Positions 9,538 to 20,731 are shown, numbered from the stretch's first letter. The stretch: DNA of 64,000 nt from Rhabdonatronobacter sediminivivens (GCF_013415485.1 NZ_JACBXS010000003.1:103367-167366); one strand, 5' to 3'. Program-made: numbers and translations. The notes: a model not told the origin generated them from the letters alone.

Positions 9538-10791
9538 CAGCGCGAGGCTGAGCCAGGGGAACACCGCCAGCAGCACCAGCGCGGCGCAGGCCACGGCAAA
9601 GAAGGGCAGCGCCACGGTGAACACCCGCAGCGGGCTGACCCCGCTGACCGAAGCCGCTACATACAGGCCGATCCCCACCGGCGGCGACAGCAGCCCCAGG
9701 ATCAGCGTGATTGACGCCACCACCCCGAAATGCAGCGGGTCGATCCCGTAGACCCCGGTGGCGATGGGCAGCAGGATCGGCACCACCATGATCAGCCCCG
9801 GGATCCCGTCGATCACGGTGCCCACCACCAGCAGCAGCGCCAGCACCAGCAGCATGAAGCCCGCCGGTGTCCCGGCCACTGCCTGCACCGAGACCGCCAC
9901 CATCTGCGGGATCTGGCCATAGATCAGCACCCAGGAAAACACCCCCGCCGCGGCCACCAGAAACAGCACCAGCGCGGTATTAACCCCGGTGCGCAGCAGG
10001 ATCGCGGGCAGATCGGCCAGCCGCAGGCTGCGGGTGTGGAACAGCCCCAGCCCCAGCGCCACCAGCGCGCCGATGGCTGCCGCCTCGGTCGGGGAGCCGA
10101 AGCCGCCCAGAATGGTGCCGATGATCACCAGTGGAATGGCCAGCATCGGCAGCGCCTGGCGCAGGGCCGTCCCGCGTGCGCCGGGGGCAGGCACCTCGCC
10201 GCGCGGAAACCCGTGGCGCCAGCCCAGCGCGGCCACGGTGCCCATGAACAGCCCCCCCAGCAACAGCCCCGGCACGATCCCCGCGATCAGCATGTCGCGC
10301 ACCGCCACCTGCGCCAGCACCGCATAGACCACGAACACGATCGACGGCGGGATGATCGGCCCGAGCAGCCCGCCATAGGCGGTGATCCCGGTGGCCATGG
10401 CGCGGTCATACCCGGCGCGCTGCATTTCCGGGACCATGATCTGGCTCATCATCGCGATCTGCGCCGTGGCCGAGCCGAGGATCGAGGCCACCATCATGTT
10501 GGCCAGCAGGTTGATATGTGCAAGTCCGCCGCGGAAGGCCCCGACGAAGATCGACGCCAGCCGCACCAGCCGCGTGGTGATGCCCGCACCGTTCATCAAC
10601 TCGCCGATCAGGATGAACAGCGGGATGGCAAGCAGGCCGAAATTGTCCAGCGATCCGAACAGCCGCATGGCATAGCTGTCGAACAGCAGCGGATTTCCGG
10701 TTTCGACAATGAACAGCACCGCCGCCAGGCAGAGCACCAGCCCGATGGGCACGCCGAGCAACAGCAGCAGCACAAACCCCGCAGCGGTCAT
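9532..10791 (-). CDS. dctM: TRAP transporter large permease subunit (DctM family)
   Basis: A 419-residue inner-membrane protein with about 12 hydrophobic segments, the transporting subunit of a tripartite ATP-independent periplasmic carrier. Typical DctM stretches are visible: ITAYGGLLGPIIPPSI, FGSPTEAAAIGAL and PVGIGLYVAASV. The start at 10791 overlaps the dctQ stop by 4 bp (ATGA), showing translational coupling; the longer frame upstream lies inside dctQ and is discarded. The substrate is inferred only from neighbours and is unknown, probably a carboxylate or amino-acid-derived acid. Confidence 0.92.
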   Translation of the reverse strand: MTAAGFVLLLLLGVPIGLVLCLAAVLFIVETGNPLLFDSYAMRLFGSLDNFGLLAIPLFILIGELMNGAGITTRLVRLASIFVGAFRGGLAHINLLANMMVASILGSATAQIAMMSQIMVPEMQRAGYDRAMATGITAYGGLLGPIIPPSIVFVVYAVLAQVAVRDMLIAGIVPGLLLGGLFMGTVAALGWRHGFPRGEVPAPGARGTALRQALPMLAIPLVIIGTILGGFGSPTEAAAIGALVALGLGLFHTRSLRLADLPAILLRTGVNTALVLFLVAAAGVFSWVLIYGQIPQMVAVSVQAVAGTPAGFMLLVLALLLVVGTVIDGIPGLIMVVPILLPIATGVYGIDPLHFGVVASITLILGLLSPPVGIGLYVAASVSGVSPLRVFTVALPFFAVACAALVLLAVFPWLSLALL

Positions 10792-11366
10792 GACATGCCG
10801 TTCCCGCGCAACTCGGACGCCAGGGCGCGCGGGGGGGAAAGCCCCGCATCCTCCAGCAGGTTGGCCAGCGCATGCAGGCTGACCGACAGGGCAAACCAGG
10901 GCATTATCAGATAGAACCACCAGTAGGGCAGGCCCAGGACCGGCGTCACCTCGGTATAAGCGAAGTTGAAGCGGGTCATTTCGAATTCGGCCACATCGAA
11001 ACCGCTGGCGGCCAACCCGGCCGGGTCCAGCCAGCGCCAGCACATCCACAGCAGCGCCAGACCGAAACCGAAGCCCACCACCGACACCGCCCCGCGCAGC
11101 ACCGCCACGGCGCGGACGGGCAGCAGTTCATGCAGGATCAGCACCGCCGGATCGATCCGCGCGCGCAGCATCAGCGCCGCGCCGACAAAGGCCGCCAGCA
11201 CCATGGCCAGGATCGCCAGCTCATCGGCCCAAGCCAGGGTGACGCCCAGCGCGCGCCCGCCCACATTCAGCAGCACCAGCACCGCAACGGCGGCGATCAG
11301 CGCCATCAACACCAGCCGTTCAATGGTGATCAGCGCCTCGGACAGCAGGCGGATCAGACGGGCCAT
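10788..11366 (-). CDS. dctQ: TRAP transporter small permease subunit (DctQ family)
   Basis: A 192-residue membrane protein with four hydrophobic segments, including the conserved region around TLAWADELAIL typical of DctQ. It supports the large permease in a TRAP carrier driven by the sodium or proton gradient. The start at 11366 is 7 bp after the dctP stop and begins immediately before the first helix; upstream in-frame codons lie within dctP. The end overlaps dctM by 4 bp. Confidence 0.88.
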   Translation of the reverse strand: MARLIRLLSEALITIERLVLMALIAAVAVLVLLNVGGRALGVTLAWADELAILAMVLAAFVGAALMLRARIDPAVLILHELLPVRAVAVLRGAVSVVGFGFGLALLWMCWRWLDPAGLAASGFDVAEFEMTRFNFAYTEVTPVLGLPYWWFYLIMPWFALSVSLHALANLLEDAGLSPPRALASELRGNGMS

Positions 11367-11373
11367 GGCGGGT

Positions 11374-12348
11374 TCAGAATCCGTCCACCAGCGCGCGCAG
11401 CCGGTCCACGAAGGGGGTCTGGTCGCGCCATTCGGCATCCCAGCGTTCGACGATATCGCCAAAGAACCCGGGGCCGACGGCTTCGGTCACCTGCACGCCC
11501 GGTTCGGCTTTCAGCCGCTCCAACTTGTCGGCCTCTTCCTCGACAAAGCGGTCGATGGTGCGGTCGCAGTGCATCTGGGTGGCGTCCGTGATGATGGCGC
11601 GGTCGTCCTCGGACAGGCTGCCCCAGACGCGGGCCGATACCAGCGCCACCATGGCGAACATGTGGTGGTTGGTTTCCATCAGGTGCGGCGCGTGGTCATG
11701 GTAGCGGAAATTGATGATCGATTCGAAATCCATGTCGATGGCATCGATCTGCGCATTGGCCAGCGCGTCATAGACCTGCGTCAGCGGCATCGGCGCGGGG
11801 GCGGCGCCGAACATCTCGAAGAAGCTGCGGATCGGCGGGGCGGGGGTGATGCGAAAGCGCATGCCGCGCAGATCGGCGGCCGAGTCCACCGGCGCGCGGG
11901 TGACAAGCTGGCGCATGCCGGTCATGGCATAGCACAGCCCCACGGTGCCGGTGGCGCGCGGCAGGGCGTCCAGGATCTCGCGCGCGTCATCCGAGCGCAG
12001 GACGCGCGCGGCATCGGCGATATTGTCCACCAGGAAGGGCGCATGCAGCGCGGCCATGTCAGGCACGCGGGTAGTGATCTCGGCGGTGGTCAGCCAGGCC
12101 ATGTCCAGCGCGCCGGTCTGCATCTGCTGCAGCATTGCCGCTTCATTCCCCAGTTGCCCCGAGGGGAAGGCCGCCACCGTGAAACGCCCGTCCGAGAGTT
12201 CGGCCAGCGTGCCGGAGAGTGCTGCGACCTCCTGATTCCAGACATGCACGGGCGGGGTGATCAGGCCCAGTCGGAATTCGCGCTCCTGCGCGGTGGCGGG
12301 GAGCGCCAGCAACAGCGCGCCAAGGGCGGCAAGGGTGGTGCGGATCAT
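11374..12348 (-). CDS. dctP: TRAP transporter substrate-binding protein (DctP family)
   Basis: A 324-residue periplasmic solute receptor with a cleavable signal peptide (MIRTTLAALGALLLALPATA). The mature protein shows the DctP pattern: LRGMRFRI with the conserved Arg that normally grips the substrate carboxylate, and ALANAQIDAIDMDFESI. An AAAGGA ribosome binding site precedes the ATG at 12348. It is the second gene of the order AA-synthesis protein-dctP-dctQ-dctM on the minus strand. The ligand is unknown. Confidence 0.9.
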   Translation of the reverse strand: MIRTTLAALGALLLALPATAQEREFRLGLITPPVHVWNQEVAALSGTLAELSDGRFTVAAFPSGQLGNEAAMLQQMQTGALDMAWLTTAEITTRVPDMAALHAPFLVDNIADAARVLRSDDAREILDALPRATGTVGLCYAMTGMRQLVTRAPVDSAADLRGMRFRITPAPPIRSFFEMFGAAPAPMPLTQVYDALANAQIDAIDMDFESIINFRYHDHAPHLMETNHHMFAMVALVSARVWGSLSEDDRAIITDATQMHCDRTIDRFVEEEADKLERLKAEPGVQVTEAVGPGFFGDIVERWDAEWRDQTPFVDRLRALVDGF

Positions 12349-12376
12349 GGGCGTGGGTCCTTTGGGATGGGGCCGC

Positions 12377-12961
12377 TCAGCGCAGCCCGTCATGGGCAGA
12401 GATATCCTGCACCCGCAGCCCGCCGACGCGGGCATGGGGCCGGGGGCCGGTGGTCATTACCAGCATCAGCGCCAGTTCATTGGCGCGCGGGGCGTCGTTC
12501 AGGCCGACCTCCATCGCGTCATAATGGCTGCGCACATAGGAGGCGTTGATATGCGTCACCGGCACGTCCAGCCGCGTGCCTGCCCCGCCCAGCTTCTTGG
12601 TCGAGGGCACGATGGCACGCGCCGTGCCCAGCACCTCGCGCATGCCCCAGCCGCCGGGTTCATGCCACAATGCCGCGTGTTCCAGTTCGCCATTCTCGCC
12701 GGCGATGGCGCCCTTGCCGTAGCCCTGCACCTGCGCGGGATCACCACCCAGCATGTCCACCATGCGCTGCGCCATGGCGCGGCCCAGGGGTTTGAGGGTT
12801 TCAACGAAGGGCAGGATGTCAGGCTCATATCGCCCGGCAAAGGGGTTGGCGATGACCGTGACCATGGCCAGCTTTCGCTGGGGCAGGCCATTGGCCGGGC
12901 CACCATCGTGAAACAGCTCTTCGAGCTGGAGCGCCTGCTTGCGGATGCGCAGATCGGACAT
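12377..12961 (-). CDS. Amino acid synthesis family protein (DUF1185/AA_synth)
   Basis: A 194-residue protein matching my memory of the AA_synth (PF06684) family: VTVIANPFAGRYEPDILP near residue 35 and a C-terminus with HINASYVRSHYDAMEVG. Despite the family name its reaction is not established; members commonly accompany TRAP transporters, as here, where it heads the unit and dctP follows after 28 bp. A strong GGAGGAAA ribosome binding site precedes the ATG. It may process or isomerise the imported substrate, which is inference only. Confidence 0.8.
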   Translation of the reverse strand: MSDLRIRKQALQLEELFHDGGPANGLPQRKLAMVTVIANPFAGRYEPDILPFVETLKPLGRAMAQRMVDMLGGDPAQVQGYGKGAIAGENGELEHAALWHEPGGWGMREVLGTARAIVPSTKKLGGAGTRLDVPVTHINASYVRSHYDAMEVGLNDAPRANELALMLVMTTGPRPHARVGGLRVQDISAHDGLR

Positions 12962-13047
12962 GGCGTTTCCTCCGTTCCCATGGGGAAGCCGGGCCTTGCA
13001 AATCTGGACACGGGTTGTGCCTGCTGCCGCAGGGAATGTCCAGCCTT

Positions 13048-13101
13048 GTGGCGGGGTGCGGCAAAACGTCCGGGGTGGCGGGATGCGGCGAAACGTCCGG
13101 G
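13048..13101. repeat. Two tandem 27-bp repeats
   Basis: Positions 13048-13074 and 13075-13101 match at 25 of 27 bases. Both contain AACGTCCGGGG-like ends. The pair lies in the non-coding gap between the universal stress gene (stop at 13126) and the AA-synthesis gene start at 12961. No reading frame is supported there. Confidence 0.7.
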
Positions 13102-13125
13102 GCGGCCCGGGCGCGGGACGAAGGT

Positions 13126-13587
13126 TCAGCCCTTGGCGATCTCTTCCAGCTTGTCGCGGGGCAGGTCGCCGGGAACGATCAGCACCGGCACCGGCAGCGC
13201 GCCCGAATTGCGCGCCAGATGCGTGACCAGCGGCCCCGGCCCGCGGTTGTCCGTGCCCGCGCCCAGCACCAGGATGCCGACCTGCGGGTCTTCGGTGATC
13301 TGGGCCATGAGTTGTTCGACCGGGTCGCCTTCGCGGATGACCAGTTCGGGGGTGACGCCCTGCCGGTCACGCATCCATTTGGCATAAACCTCGAAATGGG
13401 CTTCGATGCGCTCGCGCGCTTCGGCCCGCATCAGGTCGGCCACGCCCATGAAATGCTGGAATTCCTCGGGCGGGATGACCGACAGGATCTGAACGCCATA
13501 CCCCGTGCGGGCGGCCCGAAGGGCGGCGAAACGGATCGCGTTCAGGCATTCCTTGCTGTCGTCCAGAACCACCAGAAACTTGCGCAT
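13126..13587 (-). CDS. Universal stress protein (UspA family)
   Basis: A 153-residue cytosolic protein of the Usp fold. It begins MRKFLVVLDDSKEC, has ILVLGAG at the fourth strand and a C-terminal GPGPLVTHLAR followed by VPVLIVPG, resembling the ATP-binding Usp motif. A GGGGGAAAG sequence precedes the ATG at 13587; the 11 residues encoded upstream are not supported. Divergent from hutH across about 310 bp. Likely a stress-survival protein; no partner can be deduced. Confidence 0.88.
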   Translation of the reverse strand: MRKFLVVLDDSKECLNAIRFAALRAARTGYGVQILSVIPPEEFQHFMGVADLMRAEARERIEAHFEVYAKWMRDRQGVTPELVIREGDPVEQLMAQITEDPQVGILVLGAGTDNRGPGPLVTHLARNSGALPVPVLIVPGDLPRDKLEEIAKG

Positions 13588-13897
13588 CTTTCCCCCGGCA
13601 AGCCACGCCCTTGATGCCATATAACTTCATGGCACGGGCAGGGCATTGGTTTTTATCGTTTTTTCCCCAACCTCGAAGATTGGCATGATCCGACGGATTT
13701 GTAAATCACCTGCATGGGATCTGCCGCACCGTCCCCAGGTGCGGCGCCAATCCCTTGGCACGGCGCTGCGGGCTCGGCGCCACCGACCGGTCCCTCATCC
13801 TGGCCAGAGATTGCAGGGCGGGGCGAGAACCGGATTGACTCGGAAATAATGTGCATACATAATATTGCCAGAACCACTTCAGCACGGAACATGCGCC
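13588..13897. promoter_or_regulatory. usp-hutH divergent intergenic region with hut promoter
   Basis: No gene is visible in this 310-bp gap. A sigma70-like promoter facing hutH reads TTGACT (13835-13840), 17 bp, CATAAT (13858-13863). Overlapping the -10 is TGTGCATACA, which matches 8 of 10 bases of the HutC-type palindrome TGTATATACA, so a HutC-like GntR repressor could act here. The operator assignment is inference. Confidence 0.55.
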
Positions 13898-15432
<1,535 letters not shown>

Positions 15433-15436
<4 letters not shown>

Positions 15437-16227
15437 GCATCGAGGTCACACGCGGGGAAAGCCCGCTGGTGCTGGGGCTGCCCCACACCGGCACCGATCT
15501 CCCCCCTGAGATTGCCGCCCGGCTGAACGATACCGGCCGCGTCCTGGCCGATACCGACTGGCATATCCATACCCTGCATGACGGGCTGGCCGCGGGCGTG
15601 ACCACCGTGCGCCAGACCCTGCACCGCTATGTGATCGATGTGAACCGCGACCCCACGGGCGCCAGCCTCTATCCGGGGCAGAACACCACCGGGCTGGTCC
15701 CGCTGACCGATTTCGATGGCACCCCCATCTGGTCCGACCCGCCCGATACGGCCGAGATCACCGCCCGCCGCGCCGCGCATCACGCCCCCTACCACGCCGC
15801 CCTGCGCGCCGAGCTGGACCGTGTTCGCGCCCGGCATGGGGTGGCGATCCTCTATGACTGCCACTCCATCAGGTCAAAGATCCCGTTCCTGTTCGACGGC
15901 ACCCTGCCGGACTTCAACATCGGCACCGACAATGGCACCACCTGCGCCCCCGCGGTGCAGGCCACCGTGACCGATATCTGCGCCGCCGCGCCGGGGTTCA
16001 GCCATGTGGTGAACGGCCGGTTCCGGGGCGGGTGGACCACCCGGCATTACGGCCGCCCCGACAGTGGCATCCATGCGATCCAGATGGAACTGGCGCAATC
16101 CGCCTATATGCAGGAGTGCCCGCCCTGGGACTGGGACGCCGCCCGCGCCGCGCGGCTGCGCCCGGTGCTGGCGCGCATCCTGAATGCGCTCATCGACCTT
16201 GCCCCCCGCCTGAGGAGCCAGCCATGA
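15433..16227 (+). CDS. hutG: N-formylglutamate deformylase
   Basis: Hydrolyses N-formylglutamate to glutamate and formate, the last step of the five-step histidine route. The 264-residue protein has metal-ligand motifs [22 protein letters not shown] and ELAQSAYM, typical of the FGase family. Translationally coupled to both neighbours by ATGA overlaps. Its presence implies that formiminoglutamate is deaminated by HutF rather than hydrolysed directly, but neither hutF nor hutI is in the window. Confidence 0.93.
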
Positions 16228-17909
16228 CCAACCCCCGCCACAATGCCCGTGACATCTACCCCCCCACCGGCGCCGAGATCAGCGCGAAAACCTGGCTGAC
16301 CGAGGCGCCCCTGCGGATGCTGATGAACAATCTGCACCCGGATGTGGCCGAGAACCCCCATGAACTGGTGGTCTATGGCGGCATTGGCCGGGCCGCCCGC
16401 ACATGGGAGGATTTCGACCGCATCTGCGCCGCCCTGCGCGACCTGGAGGGCGACGAGACCCTGCTGGTGCAATCGGGCAAGCCGGTGGGCATTTTCCGCA
16501 CCCATGCCGACGCCCCGCGCGTGCTGATCGCCAATTCCAACCTGGTGCCGCATTGGGCCACATGGGAGCATTTCAGCGAACTCGACCGCAAGGGGCTGAT
16601 GATGTACGGGCAGATGACCGCGGGAAGCTGGATCTACATCGGCACGCAAGGCATCGTGCAGGGCACCTATGAGACCTTTGCCGAGGCCGGGCGCCAGCAT
16701 TACGGCGGCGATCTGACGGGGCGCTGGATCCTGACCGCCGGTCTGGGGGGCATGGGCGGCGCGCAGCCGCTGGCCGCCGTGATGGCCGGGGCCTGCTGCC
16801 TGGCGGTGGAATGCGATGAGACCCGCGCCGATTTCCGCATCCGCACCCGTTATTGCGACGCCAAGACCCATGATCTGGACGAGGCGCTGGCGATGATCGC
16901 CGACTGGACCGCGAAGGGCGAGGCCAAGTCGGTGGCGCTGATCGGCAACGCTGCCGAAATCTTCCCCGAACTCGCCCGCCGCATGCAGGACGGCGGCCCG
17001 CGCCCCGACATGGTCACCGACCAGACCTCGGCCCATGACCCGGTGCATGGCTATCTGCCGCTCGGCTGGACCGTGGCCGAGTGGCGCGCGCAGCAGGAGA
17101 GCGACCCGAAGGCGGTGGAAGCGGCCGCGCGGGCCAGCATGAAGACCCATGTCGCCGCGATGGTGGATTTCTGGAACGCGGGCGTGCCGACGCTGGACTA
17201 TGGCAACAACATCCGCCAGGTCGCGCTTGAGGAAGGGCTGGAAAACGCCTTTGCCTTCCCCGGTTTCGTGCCCGCCTATATTCGCCCGCTGTTCTGCCGG
17301 GGCGTCGGCCCGTTCCGCTGGTGCGCGCTTTCGGGCGATCCCGAGGACATCTACAAGACCGACGCGCGCATGAAGGAGCTTTTCCCCGACAATACCCATC
17401 TGCACAACTGGCTGGACATGGCCCGTGACCGCATCGCCTTTCAGGGCCTGCCCGCGCGGATCATGTGGATCGGGCTGGGGGACCGGCACCGCGCCGGGTT
17501 GGCGATCAACGAGATGGTGCGCAATGGCGAATTGAAAGCCCCTGTGGTGATCGGGCGCGACCATCTGGATTCAGGCTCGGTCGCCTCTCCCAACCGCGAG
17601 ACCGAGGCGATGCTGGACGGGTCCGACGCGGTCAGCGACTGGCCGCTGCTGAATGCGCTCCTGAACACGGCCAGCGGGGCCACCTGGGTCAGCCTGCACC
17701 ATGGCGGCGGGGTCGGCATGGGGTTCTCGCAGCATTCGGGCATGGTGATCGTCTGCGACGGCAGCGAGGACGCCGACCGCAGGCTGGAGCGGGTGTTGTG
17801 GAATGACCCGGCCACTGGCGTCATGCGCCATGCCGATGCGGGCTATGACATCGCCCGCGATTGCGCCCGCGACCACGGGCTGCGCCTGCCGGGACTACCG
17901 GGCACCTGA
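16224..17909 (+). CDS. hutU: Urocanate hydratase
   Basis: NAD-dependent enzyme that converts urocanate to 4-imidazolone-5-propanoate. At 561 residues it matches the family. The NAD site is seen in [14 protein letters not shown], and the catalytic region contains [15 protein letters not shown] and [16 protein letters not shown]. The ATG at 16224 overlaps the hutG stop by 4 bp and has a GAGGAG ribosome binding site. It ends the hutHGU unit; the next gene is on the opposite strand. Confidence 0.96.
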   Translation: MTNPRHNARDIYPPTGAEISAKTWLTEAPLRMLMNNLHPDVAENPHELVVYGGIGRAARTWEDFDRICAALRDLEGDETLLVQSGKPVGIFRTHADAPRVLIANSNLVPHWATWEHFSELDRKGLMMYGQMTAGSWIYIGTQGIVQGTYETFAEAGRQHYGGDLTGRWILTAGLGGMGGAQPLAAVMAGACCLAVECDETRADFRIRTRYCDAKTHDLDEALAMIADWTAKGEAKSVALIGNAAEIFPELARRMQDGGPRPDMVTDQTSAHDPVHGYLPLGWTVAEWRAQQESDPKAVEAAARASMKTHVAAMVDFWNAGVPTLDYGNNIRQVALEEGLENAFAFPGFVPAYIRPLFCRGVGPFRWCALSGDPEDIYKTDARMKELFPDNTHLHNWLDMARDRIAFQGLPARIMWIGLGDRHRAGLAINEMVRNGELKAPVVIGRDHLDSGSVASPNRETEAMLDGSDAVSDWPLLNALLNTASGATWVSLHHGGGVGMGFSQHSGMVIVCDGSEDADRRLERVLWNDPATGVMRHADAGYDIARDCARDHGLRLPGLPGT

Positions 17910-17965
17910 GGCGCGGGCCTGCCATCCGCAGCCGTCATCCGCAGGCGGCGTTCGTAACGCCTGGC

Positions 17966-19387
17966 TCAGCCCTGAAAGGTATCGTAGCGCGTGGCGCCGC
18001 GGCGGTGTTCATCCACCGGCGCGGTCAGGATGGTGGCGTGATGGGCGCGCTGTTCGCAACCCACCCTGGGACAGACCCGGCAGTTGATCCCGATCGGCGT
18101 GGCATGGGCATCGCCCAGGGACATGCCCTCGGCATAGCCCAGGTCGGTGGCGTGTTCCACGGTGCAGCCCATGGCAACCGCCAGGCGGTTGTCCTGGCCG
18201 TGGCGCTCGAATGTCGGCCGGTCCACCGTGCGCGAGATCACGAAATAGCGCGATGCATCCGGCATTTCGACAAGCTGCGGGATGATTCGCCCGGGCGTGC
18301 GAAAGGTCATGTGCACATCCATGCGCGGGCAGGCGCCGCCATATTCTGCCAACTGGAAATCGGTGGCGTTGAACCGCTTGGTCACATTCCCTGCCTTGTC
18401 GATTCGCAGGAAGAAGAAGGGCACCCCATGCGCCCCGTCCCGCTGCAGCGTGGTGGCGCGGTGGCAGGCCTGTTCGAAACTGACGCCAAACCGGGTGGCC
18501 AGATGGTCGAAGTCATACTTGCTGTCGCGCGCCTCGGCCAGAAAGGCGCCGTAGGGCATCAGCACCGCAGCGGCGAAGTAATTGGCCAGCTCCACCCGGC
18601 AGCGGGCGCGCCCCTGCGGGCTGTTGAGCGCCGCATCGGTCAGCAGCTCTTCGATCACCTTTTCGTATTCTATCAGGCCAAGCACATGAACCAGCTGGAA
18701 AATCCGGTTGGGATGGTCCAGCGCCTCGGACAGCAGCAATTCGGCGCGGGCTTCGTCATACTGGCGCAGGGTGCGGGGCAGATCGGCCACCCTGACCAGT
18801 CGCACGATGATCTTGTGCGATGCATGCAACCGCGCCTTCAGCGCCGCATACAGGTCATCCGATGCCGGCGCAGGCCCGCCCCAGAAGCTTTCGGCCGCAG
18901 CTTCAAGCGCGGGAAAATGGTTGCGGTTGCGGCGAAAGTAATTGTGGACCACAGCCTCGGGGGCGCTGTTGAGCAAGGGTTCATCCGCCCCCATGCCCGC
19001 GGCGATCACCTGGATCTGGTCCATCGCCGCCTGATAGGCATGGTGAAGCTGTGCAAAGGCTGACAGCATGCGCGGTGCATGGGCCAGCGCGCCGCGAAGT
19101 TCCTGCAGGTCCGGGCGGGTGGAATCGAAGATGGGGTCCTGCAGGATGCCGCGCAGATCGGCCAGCCGGGCGCCGGTGTCCTCGTCGGTGATCTCGCGCC
19201 AGTCCACGCCATAGACTTCCAGCAGCCGCAGCATGACCGACACCGACACGCTGCGCTGGTTGTTTTCCAGCAGGTTGACATAGGCCGCGCTGATCCCCAG
19301 CGCCTTGGCCATTTCGGCCTGGGTCTGGTCGCGCTCCCGGCGCAGCCGCCGCAGATGGGGTCCGATGAAGGTCTTGCGTGCTTGCAT
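17966..19387 (-). CDS. ScfR/RamB-like transcriptional regulator (HTH-XRE, ImmA/IrrE-like)
   Basis: A 473-residue regulator with an N-terminal Cro/C1 helix-turn-helix (residues 8-65, QAEMAKALGISAAYVNLLEN), a central ImmA/IrrE (DUF955)-like segment around RVELANYFAAAVLMPYGAF and a C-terminal short-chain-fatty-acyl-regulator region. The C-terminus has paired cysteines in CRVCPRVGCEQRAH, which could bind metal. Relatives such as RamB control acetate/glyoxylate metabolism by sensing acyl-CoA. It is divergent from the aminotransferase gene across 141 bp containing TTTACA/TGTAAA inverted repeats, its probable operators. Confidence 0.85.
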   Translation of the reverse strand: MQARKTFIGPHLRRLRRERDQTQAEMAKALGISAAYVNLLENNQRSVSVSVMLRLLEVYGVDWREITDEDTGARLADLRGILQDPIFDSTRPDLQELRGALAHAPRMLSAFAQLHHAYQAAMDQIQVIAAGMGADEPLLNSAPEAVVHNYFRRNRNHFPALEAAAESFWGGPAPASDDLYAALKARLHASHKIIVRLVRVADLPRTLRQYDEARAELLLSEALDHPNRIFQLVHVLGLIEYEKVIEELLTDAALNSPQGRARCRVELANYFAAAVLMPYGAFLAEARDSKYDFDHLATRFGVSFEQACHRATTLQRDGAHGVPFFFLRIDKAGNVTKRFNATDFQLAEYGGACPRMDVHMTFRTPGRIIPQLVEMPDASRYFVISRTVDRPTFERHGQDNRLAVAMGCTVEHATDLGYAEGMSLGDAHATPIGINCRVCPRVGCEQRAHHATILTAPVDEHRRGATRYDTFQG

Positions 19388-19395
19388 GTGGTATA

Positions 19396-19456
19396 CCCAA
19401 TACTGTTGGGTTTACAATATTACCGATTCCCGGGTCTGTAAATCCTCGCGTTTACA
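19396..19456. promoter_or_regulatory. Candidate operators between ScfR-like gene and aminotransferase
   Basis: Two inverted repeats are visible: CCCAA-N5-TTGGG (19396-19410) and TGTAAA-N8-TTTACA (19437-19456), with another TTTACA at 19411-19416. They lie in the AT-richer divergent gap and would suit autoregulation plus control of the aminotransferase by the adjacent HTH protein. Confidence 0.6.
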
Positions 19457-19528
19457 GCAGAACCTGATTTCACTTCACGGATTGGCGCATCTGGGGCATG
19501 GCTGGGCCAATCTTGAGGAGGATCCCCC

Positions 19529-20731
19529 ATGAAAACCGGCCTGTCGCATCTTTACATCCCCGGCCCCACCAACCTGCCCGAAGACGTCCGCCGCGCCCTG
19601 GCGGTGCCCATGCAGGACCACCGCGCGCCCGAATTCGCAGCCCTGGTCACGCCCCTGTTGCAGGACCTCAAACCCGTATTCGGCACCACCGAAGGGACCA
19701 TACTGCTTTATCCCGGGTCCGGCACCGGCGCCTGGGAAGCCGCCATCGCCAACACGCTGAACCCCGGCGACAAGGTGCTGATGGCGCGCCACGGCATGTT
19801 CTCGACCCTCTGGGCGGAAATGGCCACGCGGCTGGGTCTGCAGGTGGAACTGGTGGATGTGCCCTGGGGCGCCCCCTGCCCGGTGGAAACCTTTGCCCGC
19901 ATCCTGGCCGATGATTCCGAACACAGCATCCGCGCGGTATTCGTGACCCAGAACGAAACCGCGACCGGGGTGGCCTCGGATGTCGAGGCCGTGCGCGCCG
20001 AAATGGACGCCTGCGGCCATGACGCGCTCCTGTTCGTGGACGGCGTGTCGTCCGTGGCCTCGGTTCCGTTTGAAATGGACGCCTGGCGCGTGGATCTGGC
20101 CATCGCCGGCAGCCAGAAGGGGCTGATGTGCCCCGCCGGACTGGGGGTGCTGGCGCTCAGCCCGCGGGCCCTGGCCCTGGCCGAGACCAATACCATGCCG
20201 CGCGCCTATTTCCACCTGGGCGATATGGCCAATGCGCATGCAGCCGGAAGCTTCCCCTACACCCCGCCCGCACCGATTCTGCACGGGCTGCGCGCCGCGC
20301 TGGACCGGCTCAATGCCGAAGGGCTGGACAATGTCTATGCCCGCCACGTGCGGCTGGCCCGCGGTGTGCGCGCCGCGGTCGAGGCATGGGGTCTTCGCTG
20401 CGTGGCGGAAAGCCCGGCTTGTGCATCGAACACCGTGACCGCCATCTACACCCCCGATGGTGTGGATGCGCGCGAGGTCATCGCCATCGCCCGCGACCAG
20501 TTCAATTGCTACTTCGGCGCCGGGCTGGGGCCGCTGGCCGGGCGGGCCTTCCGTATCGGTCACCTGGGTGACCTGAACGAAGGCATGTGCCTGAGCGCCC
20601 TGTCCATCGCCGAGATGGCGCTCAATGCCGCTGGCGCGCGTATCCCTTACGGGTCCGGCGTGGCGGCTGCGCAGCAGGTCTATGCCCCGGCGCCCGGGCA
20701 GTCCGCGCGCCCGGCTATCGCTGCCGAATGA
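19529..20731 (+). CDS. Class V aminotransferase (serine/aspartate-glyoxylate type)
   Basis: A 400-residue PLP enzyme of the alanine/serine-glyoxylate aminotransferase family. It begins with the IPGPTNLPEDVRRA substrate-loop pattern, and the PLP lysine is in AGSQKGLMCPAG. The HLGDLNEG region near the C-terminus contains the Arg (FRIGHLGD) that normally binds the substrate carboxylate. It resembles both serine-glyoxylate aminotransferase and BhcA (aspartate-glyoxylate) of the beta-hydroxyaspartate cycle; the bhcBCD genes are not nearby, so the donor is unresolved. A GAGGAGG ribosome binding site precedes the ATG. Confidence 0.88.
   Translation: MKTGLSHLYIPGPTNLPEDVRRALAVPMQDHRAPEFAALVTPLLQDLKPVFGTTEGTILLYPGSGTGAWEAAIANTLNPGDKVLMARHGMFSTLWAEMATRLGLQVELVDVPWGAPCPVETFARILADDSEHSIRAVFVTQNETATGVASDVEAVRAEMDACGHDALLFVDGVSSVASVPFEMDAWRVDLAIAGSQKGLMCPAGLGVLALSPRALALAETNTMPRAYFHLGDMANAHAAGSFPYTPPAPILHGLRAALDRLNAEGLDNVYARHVRLARGVRAAVEAWGLRCVAESPACASNTVTAIYTPDGVDAREVIAIARDQFNCYFGAGLGPLAGRAFRIGHLGDLNEGMCLSALSIAEMALNAAGARIPYGSGVAAAQQVYAPAPGQSARPAIAAE

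Noticed and set aside
10966..12549. 527-residue plus-strand frame over dctP and dctQ
   Set aside because: Antisense to signal-peptide and membrane genes with ATGA coupling; no recognisable protein.
19529..20731. Naming the aminotransferase bhcA
   Set aside because: Similar to BhcA, but bhcB, bhcC and bhcD are not beside it and serine-glyoxylate enzymes share the same motifs.
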